NCBI GenBank assembly: GCA_011390335.1
Contig: JAABSO010000018.1
Span: forward strand, 1-64,000
DNA from: Desulfotignum sp.
GTDB taxonomy: Bacteria; Desulfobacterota; Desulfobacteria; Desulfobacterales; Desulfobacteraceae
DNA length: 64,000 nt
Direction of reading: 5' to 3'
This document shows, in pieces, positions 49,160 through 58,340 of the stretch. The first letter of the stretch is position 1, and every line of letters starts with the position of its first letter. The notes under the pieces are model-generated. The model saw only the letters and a program-made list of their open reading frames with translations. It was not told the DNA's origin and made no database searches. The translations under genes and the position numbers were made by a program.

Positions 49160-50353
49160 TTATTCTATAATTTCAGCAATAACGCCGGCACCCACTGTCC
49201 GCCCGCCTTCACGCACTGCAAACCGCAGCTCTTTTTCCATGGCAATGGGGGAGATAAGTTCGACATTGATGGTAGCATTATCACCAGGCATGATCATTTC
49301 AACCCCTTCTTCAAGGGTCAGAACACCTGTCACGTCCGTGGTTCTAAAGAAAAACTGGGGCCTGTAACCACTGAAAAACGGGGTATGCCGGCCGCCTTCT
49401 TCTTTGCTCAACGCGTACATTTCCGCTTTGAATTTTGTATGGGGGGTAATGGTGCCGGGTTTGGCAACCACCTGCCCTCTTTCCACCTGGTCCCGTTTGG
49501 TGCCCCGGAGCAGCAGGCCCACATTGTCACCGGCCTGGCCTTCATCCAGAAGCTTTCTGAACATTTCAACACCGGTGCACACGGTCTTGGCAGTATCACG
49601 GATACCCACCAGCTCGATCTCATCACCGGTCTTGACAATTCCGCGGTCAATACGCCCGGTAACAACAGTTCCCCGGCCGGAAATGGAAAATACGTCTTCA
49701 ATGGGCATCAGAAACGGCTTGTCCATATCACGTTCGGGTTCCGGAACATAGGAATCCAGTACATCCAGCAGTTCAAAAATGGGCTTGGCTTCGTCGCTGT
49801 CCACGTCATCACTTTCCAGGGCCTTTAAAGCAGATCCCCGGATAATGGGTGTTTCATCACCGGAAAATTCATAGGAATCCAGCAGCTCCTGAAGCTCCAG
49901 CTCCACCAGTTCGATCAGCTCTTCGTCATCCACCATGTCGCATTTGTTCAAAAATACCACAATTTTGGGCACCCCAACCTGACGGGCAAGAAGAATATGC
50001 TCCCTGGTCTGGGGCATGGGGCCGTCATCAGCGGACACAACCAGAATAGCACCGTCCATCTGGGCCGCACCGGTGATCATGTTCTTGATATAGTCGGCAT
50101 GGCCCGGGCAGTCCACATGGGCATAGTGGCGCTTGTCTGTCTCATATTCCACATGGGCCGTCGCAATGGTAATACCACGTTCTCTTTCTTCCGGGGCCTT
50201 GTCAATCTCATCAAAGGGAACATATGTGCCATGCCCCTTTAATCCGGCGTGTTTTGTAATTGCGGCTGTCAGCGTGGTCTTGCCATGGTCGATGTGACCG
50301 ATGGTACCGATGTTTACATGCGGTTTTTTCCGCTCAAATTTCTCTTTAGCCAT
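49160..50353 (-). CDS. tuf: Elongation factor Tu, copy 2 (tRNA-tufB operon)
   Basis: A 397-aa EF-Tu starting [20 protein letters not shown], with GGAGGG before ATG 50353. The protein differs from copy 1 at one visible residue (Glu instead of Gln in KFxRKK). It is downstream of Thr-Tyr-Gly-Thr tRNAs, exactly the E. coli tufB arrangement. The extreme DNA identity to copy 1 indicates recent gene conversion. Confidence 0.98.
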   Translation of the reverse strand: MAKEKFERKKPHVNIGTIGHIDHGKTTLTAAITKHAGLKGHGTYVPFDEIDKAPEERERGITIATAHVEYETDKRHYAHVDCPGHADYIKNMITGAAQMDGAILVVSADDGPMPQTREHILLARQVGVPKIVVFLNKCDMVDDEELIELVELELQELLDSYEFSGDETPIIRGSALKALESDDVDSDEAKPIFELLDVLDSYVPEPERDMDKPFLMPIEDVFSISGRGTVVTGRIDRGIVKTGDEIELVGIRDTAKTVCTGVEMFRKLLDEGQAGDNVGLLLRGTKRDQVERGQVVAKPGTITPHTKFKAEMYALSKEEGGRHTPFFSGYRPQFFFRTTDVTGVLTLEEGVEMIMPGDNATINVELISPIAMEKELRFAVREGGRTVGAGVIAEIIE

Positions 50354-50380
50354 TTTTTTAATCCCTCCTGCCATTGGTTA

Positions 50381-50457
50381 TGGAGCCCATGACCAGAATC
50401 GAACTGGTGAACCTCTTCCTTACCAAGGAAGCGCTCTACCGACTGAGCTACATGGGC
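50381..50457 (-). tRNA. tRNA-Thr (GGT anticodon)
   Basis: A 77-nt cloverleaf: acceptor GCCCATG/CATGGGC, anticodon stem CTTCC/GGAAG with loop TTGGTAA, T loop TTCGATT, encoded CCA. It is the last tRNA before tuf and ends about 28 bp from its start codon. Confidence 0.95.
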
Positions 50458-50515
50458 ATCGAACGGCAAATCAAATTAACCCTTCACAAGCATGCTACGC
50501 GGGGACCCTCATGGC

Positions 50516-50591
50516 TGGAGCGGGAGACGAGGCTCGAACTCGCGACATTCAGCTTGGAAGGCTGAAGCTCTACCAACTGAGCTACTCCCGC
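50516..50591 (-). tRNA. tRNA-Gly (TCC anticodon)
   Basis: A 76-nt cloverleaf: acceptor GCGGGAG/CTCCCGC, anticodon stem TCAGC/GCTGA with loop CTTCCAA, T loop TTCGAGC, encoded CCA. Third tRNA of the tuf operon. Confidence 0.95.
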
Positions 50592-50673
50592 AAAACGATA
50601 ACTAAAATAGTTGCATTTTTGTATCAACTATTATGTAGTAACGATCGCTATCAAGATCTCCTACATATAATTT

Positions 50674-50758
50674 TGGTGGTGGGGGGAGGATTTGAACCTC
50701 CGAAGGCTGAGCCGTCAGATTTACAGTCTGATCCCTTTGACCACTCGGGAACCCCACC
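50674..50758 (-). tRNA. tRNA-Tyr (GTA anticodon)
   Basis: An 85-nt class II tRNA with a long variable arm: acceptor GGTGGGG/CCCCACC, anticodon stem TCAGA/TCTGA with loop CTGTAAA, T loop TTCAAAT, encoded CCA. Second tRNA of the unit. Confidence 0.95.
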
Positions 50759-50769
50759 CAATTTTCTTC

Positions 50770-50845
50770 TGGAGCCGATACCCCGAATCGAACGGAGGAC
50801 ATTCTCATTACAAGTGAGATGCTCTACCAACTGAGCTATATCGGC
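50770..50845 (-). tRNA. tRNA-Thr (TGT anticodon)
   Basis: A 76-nt cloverleaf: acceptor GCCGATA/TATCGGC, anticodon stem TCTCA/TGAGA with loop CTTGTAA, T loop TTCGATT, encoded CCA. It is the first gene of the tRNA-tuf operon, just after the promoter. Confidence 0.95.
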
Positions 50846-50889
50846 CCATCAATTTGCAGCAAACCGTGTCACGACAAAAAGACCGGGTG

Positions 50890-50918
50890 ATAATAGCAGA
50901 GCGGATTGGGTTTATCAA
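50890..50918 (-). promoter_or_regulatory. Promoter of the tRNA-tuf operon
   Basis: On the minus strand, TTGATA (50918-50913), 17 bp, then TATTAT (50895-50890). RNA would start near 50882, about 37 bases before tRNA-Thr. The stretch after the -10 is C/G-rich (CACCCGG), as in stringently controlled tRNA/rRNA promoters. Confidence 0.75.
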
Positions 50919-51028
50919 GCCCTAATTTCAACACCATTGAGCAATGGCATGAAATTATGTCCGAAATTTTTATACTTTTGCCCCATTCGCGCCTGCATAC
51001 TAAAATTTACTCTGTTTTAATCGTTTTC

Positions 51029-51056
51029 GACACCTGAACACCCTGTTTCAGGTGTC
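51029..51056. other. Perfect 10-bp hairpin in the tRNA-operon/mltD gap
   Basis: GACACCTGAA (51029-51038) and TTCAGGTGTC (51047-51056) with an 8-nt loop. No T-tract follows on either strand, so it is not a normal intrinsic terminator. Between it and the minus-strand promoter (50919-51028) I see nothing else. Confidence 0.4.
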
Positions 51057-51185
51057 TGGCTCACCAAAATTCATGCAATCAGATTCATATACAACAGCTG
51101 ATTTAAAATTACAAGATAAAAAAATTATATCCAGGCTTTTTTTAGAAACTGTTTGTTTATATTGATGTGCTGTCTACACAAAATT

Positions 51186-51219
51186 GTGTTCCACGGAATG
51201 GAAAAAACGGTTGGAACAC
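51186..51219. other. Inverted repeat upstream of the transglycosylase gene
   Basis: GTGTTCCA (51186-51193) and TGGAACAC (51212-51219) are perfect inverted 8-mers, 18 bp apart, ending 20 bp before a possible -35. It could be an operator or an RNA hairpin. No regulator is adjacent. Confidence 0.35.
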
Positions 51220-51239
51220 CCTTAAAACTGCCTTTACTA

Positions 51240-51269
51240 TTGACAATCCCTGTTGAATTTACTAATTAT
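51240..51269 (+). promoter_or_regulatory. Candidate promoter of the lytic transglycosylase gene
   Basis: A consensus -35 TTGACA (51240-51245) and, 18 bp on, AATTAT (51264-51269), a 4-of-6 match to -10. It lies about 50 bp before the start codon. The -35 is convincing, the -10 less so. Confidence 0.45.
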
Positions 51270-51318
51270 TTCCCCAAAATCTTAAAATCAGACCAATGCA
51301 TTTTCCGGAGGAGGATAA

Positions 51319-53193
51319 GTGAATTACATCAAACTTGCCACAGCTATCACACTATTGATTCTTGTCACCGGGTGTCAGCAGTCCTATCAAAATTCCGTCA
51401 CCCCTTCCCGGGGAATGGATCCTGCCAGCACCTATCAGGCAGCCTTAGAGCACAAAACTGAGCCCCGCAGTGCTGTGGGGCAGCCGGATGTGAAACAGGA
51501 TGGCAGTGAAAACCCGACTTTATCTTCAAAAAAAACCGGCGGCGGTAAATTTTTTCCGCAGGCACCCACTGAAAATTCAGCTGTGGATATCGGCCTTTCT
51601 GAAACCGGCCCTGAAGAAAACAGCACCGATCTGTCAGCCGATACCGGCTCTTCAGAGCAGATGAAAATTGATCAGGCCCTGGAGATGTGTAACCTGGCCC
51701 AGGAGATGTGGGAAGCCGGCAGGCTGGAAGAAGCCCTTTCCCATTTGGATGATGCCTATTCCTTTATCCTGGAAATCGATCCGGGACAATCTCTGGATTT
51801 CACCCAGCAAATTGATGACGTCCGGTTTTTGATTTCCAAACGCATCCTTGAAATATATGCCTCCCGCCAGGTGGTTGTACAGGGTTCCCACGATGAAATC
51901 CCCATTACCATTAATGAGCACGTAAAAAAAGAGATCAAGCTGCTCACCGGACGGGAAAGAAATTTTTTCATCGGATCACTGGAACGGTCCAGCCGATACA
52001 GGCCTTATATTGTGGCCCAGCTGAAAGCAGCAGGCCTGCCGGAAGAGCTTTCCTGGCTGCCGTTGATCGAAAGCGGATTCAAGCTGCGTGCGCTGTCATC
52101 GGCCAGGGCCCTGGGATTATGGCAGTTCATTCCTTCCACTGGCTATAAATTCGGCCTCACCCGCAACTATTATATTGATGAACGCATGGATCCTGAAAAA
52201 GCCACCATGGCCGCCATTGCTTATCTCAAAGAGCTGCATAACCTGTTTGGTGACTGGACTACCGTTCTGGCAGCCTATAATTGCGGTGAAGGCCGTGTAT
52301 TGCGGATTATCCGCAGCCAGAAAATCAATTACCTGGATAATTTCTGGGACCTCTACCAGAATCTTCCCCGGGAAACCGCACGGTATGTGCCAAGATTTTT
52401 GGCAACCCTTCATATCATCCAAAACCTGGACACCTATGCCATACAAACCCGGAATCCTTTGGACCCCATCCCATACAAAACCTTTGAGATCCAAAAACAG
52501 GTCCGACTGGCAGATATTGCCAAAGAGATACAGGTCAGTTCCGATGTACTGAAAACCCTGAACCCGGAATTGCGTTATGATCTGCTGCCGCCTGAAATCT
52601 ACCAGCTGAGAATCCCGGAAAACAAAGCGGACACTTTTTTGGCCAGCCTGGATAAGATCAACACCACATATTCCTCTCCCGAGCTCTTTGTGTATCACAA
52701 AATACGCAGGGGTGAGACCCTGTCCAGCATTGCCACCCGATACAGGACATCTGTTACCGCCATTTCCCGTGCCAACAATATCAGGCGGACCCATCGGATC
52801 ATCGCCGGCAAGGTCCTTAAAATTCCAGGATCCGGGTCCGGCACCCAGGCGGTAAAGGCCGCCCAGAATGCCAAAAGCAGCAAGCCTGTCAAATACAAAG
52901 TTCAGAAGGGAGACAGCCTGTGGCTCATTGCCAGAAAATTTTCCACCACCACCAAAGAGATCATGGCAGGCAACGGGCTAAACAGTTCCACATTGTATGC
53001 GGGACAGGTGCTTACCATCACACCGTTTCAAAAAACAGCGGCAGGTTCCACCGGTGTTTATCACGTAAAATCAGGTGACAATCCTTTTTTGATTGCTAAA
53101 AAACACAACATGAGTTTACATCGGCTCCTGGCCTTGAACAGCTTGAGCAAAAACGCCCGGATTTTCCCGGGCCAGAAATTAGTTATCGAATAA
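51319..53193 (+). CDS. mltD: MltD-like membrane-bound lytic murein transglycosylase (lipoprotein, LysM repeats)
   Basis: A 624-aa protein with a lipoprotein signal (LVTGC, lipidated Cys19), a low-complexity Ser/Thr/Glu linker to about 110, and a helical region. The SLT domain (about 225-350) has the catalytic Glu in LIESGFKLRALSSARALGLW plus QFIPSTG and AAYNCGEGRV. LysM-type peptidoglycan-binding repeats follow near 400-445, 455-498, 523-566 and 578-622. It cleaves glycan strands with 1,6-anhydro ends, anchored probably to the outer membrane. Start GTG 51319 with GGAGGAGG upstream. Confidence 0.92.
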   Translation: MNYIKLATAITLLILVTGCQQSYQNSVTPSRGMDPASTYQAALEHKTEPRSAVGQPDVKQDGSENPTLSSKKTGGGKFFPQAPTENSAVDIGLSETGPEENSTDLSADTGSSEQMKIDQALEMCNLAQEMWEAGRLEEALSHLDDAYSFILEIDPGQSLDFTQQIDDVRFLISKRILEIYASRQVVVQGSHDEIPITINEHVKKEIKLLTGRERNFFIGSLERSSRYRPYIVAQLKAAGLPEELSWLPLIESGFKLRALSSARALGLWQFIPSTGYKFGLTRNYYIDERMDPEKATMAAIAYLKELHNLFGDWTTVLAAYNCGEGRVLRIIRSQKINYLDNFWDLYQNLPRETARYVPRFLATLHIIQNLDTYAIQTRNPLDPIPYKTFEIQKQVRLADIAKEIQVSSDVLKTLNPELRYDLLPPEIYQLRIPENKADTFLASLDKINTTYSSPELFVYHKIRRGETLSSIATRYRTSVTAISRANNIRRTHRIIAGKVLKIPGSGSGTQAVKAAQNAKSSKPVKYKVQKGDSLWLIARKFSTTTKEIMAGNGLNSSTLYAGQVLTITPFQKTAAGSTGVYHVKSGDNPFLIAKKHNMSLHRLLALNSLSKNARIFPGQKLVIE

Positions 53194-53202
53194 CCGGCGT
53201 TT

Positions 53203-53277
53203 GCCCCCGTAGCTCAGTGGATAGAGCATTGGATTCCTAATCCATGTGCGCAAGTTCGATTCTTGCCGGGGGCACCA
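53203..53277 (+). tRNA. tRNA-Arg (CCT anticodon)
   Basis: A 75-nt cloverleaf: acceptor GCCCCCG/CGGGGGC, D stem GCTC/GAGC, anticodon stem TTGGA/TCCAT with loop TTCCTAA, T loop TTCGATT, encoded CCA. It begins only 9 bp after the mltD stop and reads the AGG codon. Confidence 0.95.
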
Positions 53278-53296
53278 CAACCAGCGGCCATACCCC

Positions 53297-54547
53297 ATGC
53301 CAGACATTGAGACAATACCTGAAGCATCTGTGCCCCCCCAAAAAAAACCTGAGCTTCTTGCACCGGCCGGAAATCTGGAAAAACTTGAAATTGCCATTCA
53401 TTATGGTGCAGATGCGGTTTATCTGGCCGGCAAAGATTTCAGCCTGAGGAACTATTCAGGCAATTTCACGGACATGGAACTGGAACAGGCTGTTGCCCTG
53501 GCCCGGTCACACAATGTCAAGGTATACCTGGCCTGCAACATCTATTCACGAAACAATGAACAAGAGCAGATCACAACCTTTCTGGAAAAAATCGGGAAAA
53601 TCAACCCAGATGCCGTAATCATCTCCGATCCGGGTATCATTTTGCAAAGCAGAAAAATCATCCCCCATGTGGATATCCATTTGAGCACCCAGGCCAATAC
53701 CACAAATTACAACAGTGCCCGTTTCTGGCATACGCTGGGGGTGAAGCGTGTGAATCTCGCAAGAGAACTCTCGTTAAAGGAAATTGCCGGTATCACAGAC
53801 CGGGTGGGCATTGAAACCGAAGTTTTTATCCATGGTGCCATGTGTATTTCCTATTCCGGCCGCTGCCTGCTCAGTACTTTTCTCACCAACCGGGACAGCA
53901 ACCGCGGACTGTGCAGCCATCCCTGCAGATGGCAGTATGCGGTTGTGGAAGAACTGCGGCCCAATGAATTCTATCCGGTTACCGAAGACAAGCGGGGAAC
54001 CTATATATTTAATTCAAAAGATCTGTGTATGATCGCGCACATACCTGAACTCATCTGCGCCGGCATCACCTCCCTTAAAATCGAAGGCCGCATGAAAGGC
54101 TTACACTATCTGGCTGCTGTCGTGAAAACCTACCGGGATGCCATTGATACCTATATGGATGATCCTGCAGGCTATCGTGTGGATCCCCTATGGCATCAGG
54201 AACTTGCCCAGGTGTTCCACAGAGATTACAGCACCGGTTTTTTTTTTGACACAACAGATGCCGGAATTCCCAATTACAAAAACGCCCACCAGGGTCACAT
54301 CCACAGTTTTATCGGCAAAATTTTGAAACCCCTGAAAGACGGGTGTCACCTGGTGGAGATCAGAAACAAAATCAGCCGCACGGACCGGCTCCAGATTCTC
54401 TCACCCGGAATCTGGACCAAAGAATCTTCCATCGTGGGGCTGTGGGATACAAACGGGGTGTCCCTTGACCATGCCCAGCCCAACACCAAGGCGATATTAC
54501 AACTGGAAAGCACATTTCTTAACCACGACATTGTGCGCAAGATCTGA
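53297..54547 (+). CDS. U32-family protein (TrhP/YegQ-like tRNA hydroxylation factor or collagenase-type peptidase)
   Basis: A 416-aa protein with ELLAPAGNLEKLEIAIHYGA at the start and the U32 signature EVFIHGAMCISYSGRCLLS, with further cysteines (GLCSHPCRWQ) typical of Fe-S-binding U32 members. The family was named peptidase U32, but several members (TrhP, RlhA, UbiU/V) take part in RNA or quinone hydroxylation. Length and layout suit TrhP, which makes 5-hydroxyuridine in tRNA. The frame is open back into tRNA-Arg; ATG 53297 is the first start after it. Confidence 0.85.
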   Translation: MPDIETIPEASVPPQKKPELLAPAGNLEKLEIAIHYGADAVYLAGKDFSLRNYSGNFTDMELEQAVALARSHNVKVYLACNIYSRNNEQEQITTFLEKIGKINPDAVIISDPGIILQSRKIIPHVDIHLSTQANTTNYNSARFWHTLGVKRVNLARELSLKEIAGITDRVGIETEVFIHGAMCISYSGRCLLSTFLTNRDSNRGLCSHPCRWQYAVVEELRPNEFYPVTEDKRGTYIFNSKDLCMIAHIPELICAGITSLKIEGRMKGLHYLAAVVKTYRDAIDTYMDDPAGYRVDPLWHQELAQVFHRDYSTGFFFDTTDAGIPNYKNAHQGHIHSFIGKILKPLKDGCHLVEIRNKISRTDRLQILSPGIWTKESSIVGLWDTNGVSLDHAQPNTKAILQLESTFLNHDIVRKI

Positions 54548-54569
54548 TCCCTGTCAATTGATTCTTAAT

Positions 54570-54598
54570 TTGACTTTCCTGTTTATTTTCTGTAGATT
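54570..54598 (+). promoter_or_regulatory. Candidate promoter of the chemosensory operon
   Basis: TTGACT (54570-54575), 17 bp, TAGATT (54593-54598): a good sigma-70 pair about 60 bp before cheA. No flagellar sigma-28 or sigma-54 pattern was seen in the 111-bp gap. Confidence 0.6.
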
Positions 54599-54658
54599 AT
54601 CCTGGTATTAAACCAAAAAAATTATCTGTTTCGAAAAAAATCCTTCAGGAGAGCTGTG

Positions 54659-57600
54659 ATGTTTGAAGATGACGAAACCCTGCAAATGTACATTGAAGAA
54701 TCACTTGAACATCTGGGTGACATTGAAAGTGACCTGCTGACCATTGAGGAGGCAGGAGAAAATATCGACCTGGATCTGGTGAACAATGTCTTCAGGGCAG
54801 CCCACTCCATCAAGGGTGGTGCCGGATTTATGGGATTGACCACCATAAAGGAACTTGCCCACCACCTGGAAAATGTTCTGGGTCTTATTCGCAACCAGGA
54901 GCTTATACCTGACTCCAGCCGGATCAGCGTGCTTTTAAAGGGATTTGATGAACTGCAAACCCTGCTGAACAACATCCAGACCAGCAATGAAACCGATATC
55001 TCCAACCATATTCAGGCCCTTGAAAAGATAACCACAGCCTCTCTGCCTAAAGAAAAGCTTGAAGGAAAACAGGACATGACTCCCCGGATGATGGATATTG
55101 TCCTGGAAGACGGGCGGATCTTTCAACAGGTATCCATGAATGACATCGAACAGGCAGTGTCTGAAGGGAAAAATCTGTTTCTGGTGGAATATGATCTGAT
55201 CAATGATATCCACCGCAAGGGCAAAAATCCGGTTGAGGTGCTGAACAGCCTGCAGAAAACCGGGACCATTATCGATGCAAGGGTTGATTTTGACTCTGTG
55301 GGAACCCTGGACCATACACTGGAACCTGTTAGAATACCTTTCCAGGTATTGTTTGCTTCCATCATTGAGTATGACATGGCAGAAACCCTGTTTGACATAT
55401 CCACCCGGTTTATCCACGCTGTTACAGACAACATGGTAACTGCATCCAGCAGCACCCGTCCCGATGCCTCGCACAAAACCATGGAAATGCAGGCTACGCA
55501 GGACGGGACAGAAAACAGACCGGCCGCGCCGGTGCAAGACGTCCTGGAACAAAAGCAGGAGCGGGCTGCACCGGCAGGCGCATCTGCCGGCGAAGTGCAA
55601 ACCGCAAAGGCCAGCGCCAAAAACGGGGAGAGTGAGATTCAGCTGGACCAGAAACCCCAGTCCTCTTTGCGGGTGAATGTGGGGCTTCTGGATACCCTGA
55701 TGAACCTTGCCGGGGAACTGGTTCTGGGCCGCAACCAGTTGCTGCAGGGAATCAATTCCGCCAATACCAAAGCCACAGAACTGTCCAGCCAGCGCATCGA
55801 CATGATCACCTCTGAACTCCAGGAAGCCATCATGCGGACACGCATGCAGCCCATTGCCAACATTTTGAACAAATTCAGCCGGGTGGTCAGAGACATGTCC
55901 CACCAGCTTGGAAAATCCATTGATCTGCAGATCATCGGCAAAGAAGTGGAACTGGACAAAACCATTCTGGAGGCCATCAACGACCCCTTAACCCACCTGG
56001 TAAGAAACTCTGTGGACCATGGCATTGAAACCCCCATGGAAAGAGAGCAGATGGGCAAGGATGCCACCGGGAAGATCACACTGAAGGCGTTTCACGATGC
56101 CGGCCAGGTCAATCTCATCATATCGGATGACGGCCGGGGACTTGCACCGGAAAAAATCGCCAAAGCGGCAATTGCCAAGGGGCTTATAACCGAGCAGCAG
56201 GTGACGGATATGTCGGAAAAAGCCAAGATGGAACTGATTTTTCTGCCGGGGTTTTCAACTGCCAGTGAAATCACCGATGTATCAGGACGGGGTGTGGGCA
56301 TGGACGTGGTGGTCACCAATATCCAGAGCTTAGGAGGGATTATTGAACTTGATTCCACCCCCGGACAGGGAACAGCTATCCAGATAAAACTGCCGTTGAC
56401 CCTGGCCATTATTCCCAGCCAGATCACCTCCGTGGGCGGGGAGCGGTATGCCCTTCCCCAGGTAAACCTCAATGAACTGCTCAGGATACCGGCTGCCCAG
56501 GTAAAAGAAAAAATTGAAAAAGTCGGGGATGCCGCAGTAGTCAGGCTGAGGGGAGAACTGCTGCCGCTTTTGAATCTGGCACAGATGCTGGGCATTGAAA
56601 AAACCTTTACCGACCCTGAAACCCTGGAAGAACAGGCGGACCGGCGCCGGAACCTGGCTGACAGGCGTTCAAAAAAACACCTGACAAATGATGACGGCAG
56701 TGACGCTGGGTCTGTTGACGAGCAGGCGGACCGCTCGGGTAAGGACAGGCGTTACCGTGCATCCTCTGCCATGAATATTGCCGTTGTGTCTGCCGGCGCC
56801 TTTAAATACGGCCTGGTTGTGGACCAGCTCCATGACTCTGAAGAGATCGTTGTAAAGCCGGTGGGCCGGCACCTTAAAAAATGCACTGCCTATGCCGGTG
56901 CAACCATCATGGGTGACGGCAAAGTGGCCCTGATTCTTGATATCTCCAATCTGGCGCAGATGGCTGAACTGGCGACAGTGTCAGAAGCCGGCCAGATCGC
57001 CAGAGCAGCGGAAAAGGCTGCAGAAACCCAAAAAGACAAGGCAGCACTTCTGACATTTAAAAACACCGATTCAGGACATTTTGCAGCCCCCCTTAACCTG
57101 GTGGAACGGATTGAAAGAATCAAAACCGCTGATATCGAACGTATCGGAGACAAAAAAGTGGTCCAGTACAGGGGCGGTGCCCTTCCCCTGTATGAACTTT
57201 CCCAGGTGGCTGAATTTGATCCTCTGCCGGAAAAGGAACTACAGGAAGTGATTGTCTTCAAAGTCAAAAACCGGGAACTGGGCCTTATGGTTACCCCGCC
57301 GGTGGATACCATGGAAGTGGTGCTGGATGTGGATGAAAACACCCTGAAACAGCCGGCCATAAACGGCTCCATGATTATCAACGGCCACACCACCCTGCTG
57401 GTTGATATTTTTGAAATGGTTAAAATTCTCAACCCGGAATGGTTTGTCCAGGAAGCAAGGACTGCTGCGGATATAGCCCAAAACGGCGAAAAAATTCTGC
57501 TTTTTGCCGAAGATTCGGCTTTTTTCAGGAATCAGGTCAAAAAATACATGGAAGAAGACGGCTTTAAAGTCATTGAGGCAGAAGACGGCCTGCTTGCCTG

Positions 57601-57865
57601 GGAGCTGTTGAAAGAGCGGGCAGATGAGATCGATCTTGTGGTGACAGACCTTGAAATGCCCAACATGGACGGGTTTGAATTGACCAGGCGCATTAAGAAT
57701 GATCCGCGATTTTCCCATTTAAATGTAATCGCCCTGACCTCTCTGGCCAGCGATGCCCACATTGAAAAAGGGAAATCTGCCGGCATTGATGCCTATGAAA
57801 TTAAGCTGGACAGGGAAAAACTGATCGCTGTAATCAAAAAATACCTGCATCTGTCCCAAAAATGA
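54659..57865 (+). CDS. cheA: Hybrid chemotaxis histidine kinase CheA with two CheW-like domains and a receiver
   Basis: A 1068-aa protein. Hpt domain with His49 in RAAHSIKGGAGF; a middle region (about 140-260) without a clear P2 motif; an Ala/Pro/Gln-rich linker; the dimerisation helix (LLDTLMNLAGELVLGRNQLL); the HATPase (LVRNSVDHGIE, DDGRGLAP, GRGVGMDVV). Then a CheW-like domain (about 575-770) with a charged insertion, a second CheW-like domain (about 795-925), and a receiver with Asp997 (VTDLEMPNMDGF). Such hybrids feed alternative chemosensory systems rather than simple flagellar CheY control. ATG 54659 follows AGGAGAG. Confidence 0.93.
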   Translation: MFEDDETLQMYIEESLEHLGDIESDLLTIEEAGENIDLDLVNNVFRAAHSIKGGAGFMGLTTIKELAHHLENVLGLIRNQELIPDSSRISVLLKGFDELQTLLNNIQTSNETDISNHIQALEKITTASLPKEKLEGKQDMTPRMMDIVLEDGRIFQQVSMNDIEQAVSEGKNLFLVEYDLINDIHRKGKNPVEVLNSLQKTGTIIDARVDFDSVGTLDHTLEPVRIPFQVLFASIIEYDMAETLFDISTRFIHAVTDNMVTASSSTRPDASHKTMEMQATQDGTENRPAAPVQDVLEQKQERAAPAGASAGEVQTAKASAKNGESEIQLDQKPQSSLRVNVGLLDTLMNLAGELVLGRNQLLQGINSANTKATELSSQRIDMITSELQEAIMRTRMQPIANILNKFSRVVRDMSHQLGKSIDLQIIGKEVELDKTILEAINDPLTHLVRNSVDHGIETPMEREQMGKDATGKITLKAFHDAGQVNLIISDDGRGLAPEKIAKAAIAKGLITEQQVTDMSEKAKMELIFLPGFSTASEITDVSGRGVGMDVVVTNIQSLGGIIELDSTPGQGTAIQIKLPLTLAIIPSQITSVGGERYALPQVNLNELLRIPAAQVKEKIEKVGDAAVVRLRGELLPLLNLAQMLGIEKTFTDPETLEEQADRRRNLADRRSKKHLTNDDGSDAGSVDEQADRSGKDRRYRASSAMNIAVVSAGAFKYGLVVDQLHDSEEIVVKPVGRHLKKCTAYAGATIMGDGKVALILDISNLAQMAELATVSEAGQIARAAEKAAETQKDKAALLTFKNTDSGHFAAPLNLVERIERIKTADIERIGDKKVVQYRGGALPLYELSQVAEFDPLPEKELQEVIVFKVKNRELGLMVTPPVDTMEVVLDVDENTLKQPAINGSMIINGHTTLLVDIFEMVKILNPEWFVQEARTAADIAQNGEKILLFAEDSAFFRNQVKKYMEEDGFKVIEAEDGLLAWELLKERADEIDLVVTDLEMPNMDGFELTRRIKNDPRFSHLNVIALTSLASDAHIEKGKSAGIDAYEIKLDREKLIAVIKKYLHLSQK

Positions 57866-57887
57866 AGGTCCTGTGAAGGAGACAAGA

Positions 57888-58340
57888 ATGGTCGATGATA
57901 AAATACAAGACACTGCCGCACAATCCCTTGAATTCTCAACATTTTATGTTGGTGGTGCCCTGTGCGGCATAAATATATTGAACATACAGGAGATCAACAA
58001 GAATTTTGACATCACCCAGGTACCTCAGGCTGCGGATTATGTAAAAGGTATTTTAAACCTGCGGGGCAGAATCGTCACCATCATTGATCTGGGTGCAAAA
58101 CTGGGACTGGAGCCGGTCACAGAAAGCAAAGACAACAGAAACATCATTGTCAACGCGGACGATGAGCACATCGGACTTCTAGTGGATGCCATCAGTGATG
58201 TGGTGTCAGCCGGCCAGGATGACATTGAACCGTCTCCCTCCAATATCGGCGGCATAAAAGGCAAATTTTTCCAGGGTGTTCTCAAGACCGAAAAACAGCT
58301 GATCGGCATTCTGGACATTGATGAGGTCCTCAAGGAATAA
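57888..58340 (+). CDS. cheW: Chemotaxis coupling protein CheW
   Basis: A 150-aa CheW domain (FYVGGALCGINILNIQEINK, then NLRGRIVTIIDLGAKLGLEP) linking receptors to CheA. ATG 57888 with AAGGAG is preferred to a GTG 15 bases upstream. The stop shares one base with the cheB start. Confidence 0.95.
   Translation: MVDDKIQDTAAQSLEFSTFYVGGALCGINILNIQEINKNFDITQVPQAADYVKGILNLRGRIVTIIDLGAKLGLEPVTESKDNRNIIVNADDEHIGLLVDAISDVVSAGQDDIEPSPSNIGGIKGKFFQGVLKTEKQLIGILDIDEVLKE

Noticed and set aside
53203..53277. tRNA-Arg as an insertion site for a mobile element
   Set aside because: The tRNA is complete, but no integrase or repeated 3' end is seen downstream; ordinary core genes follow.
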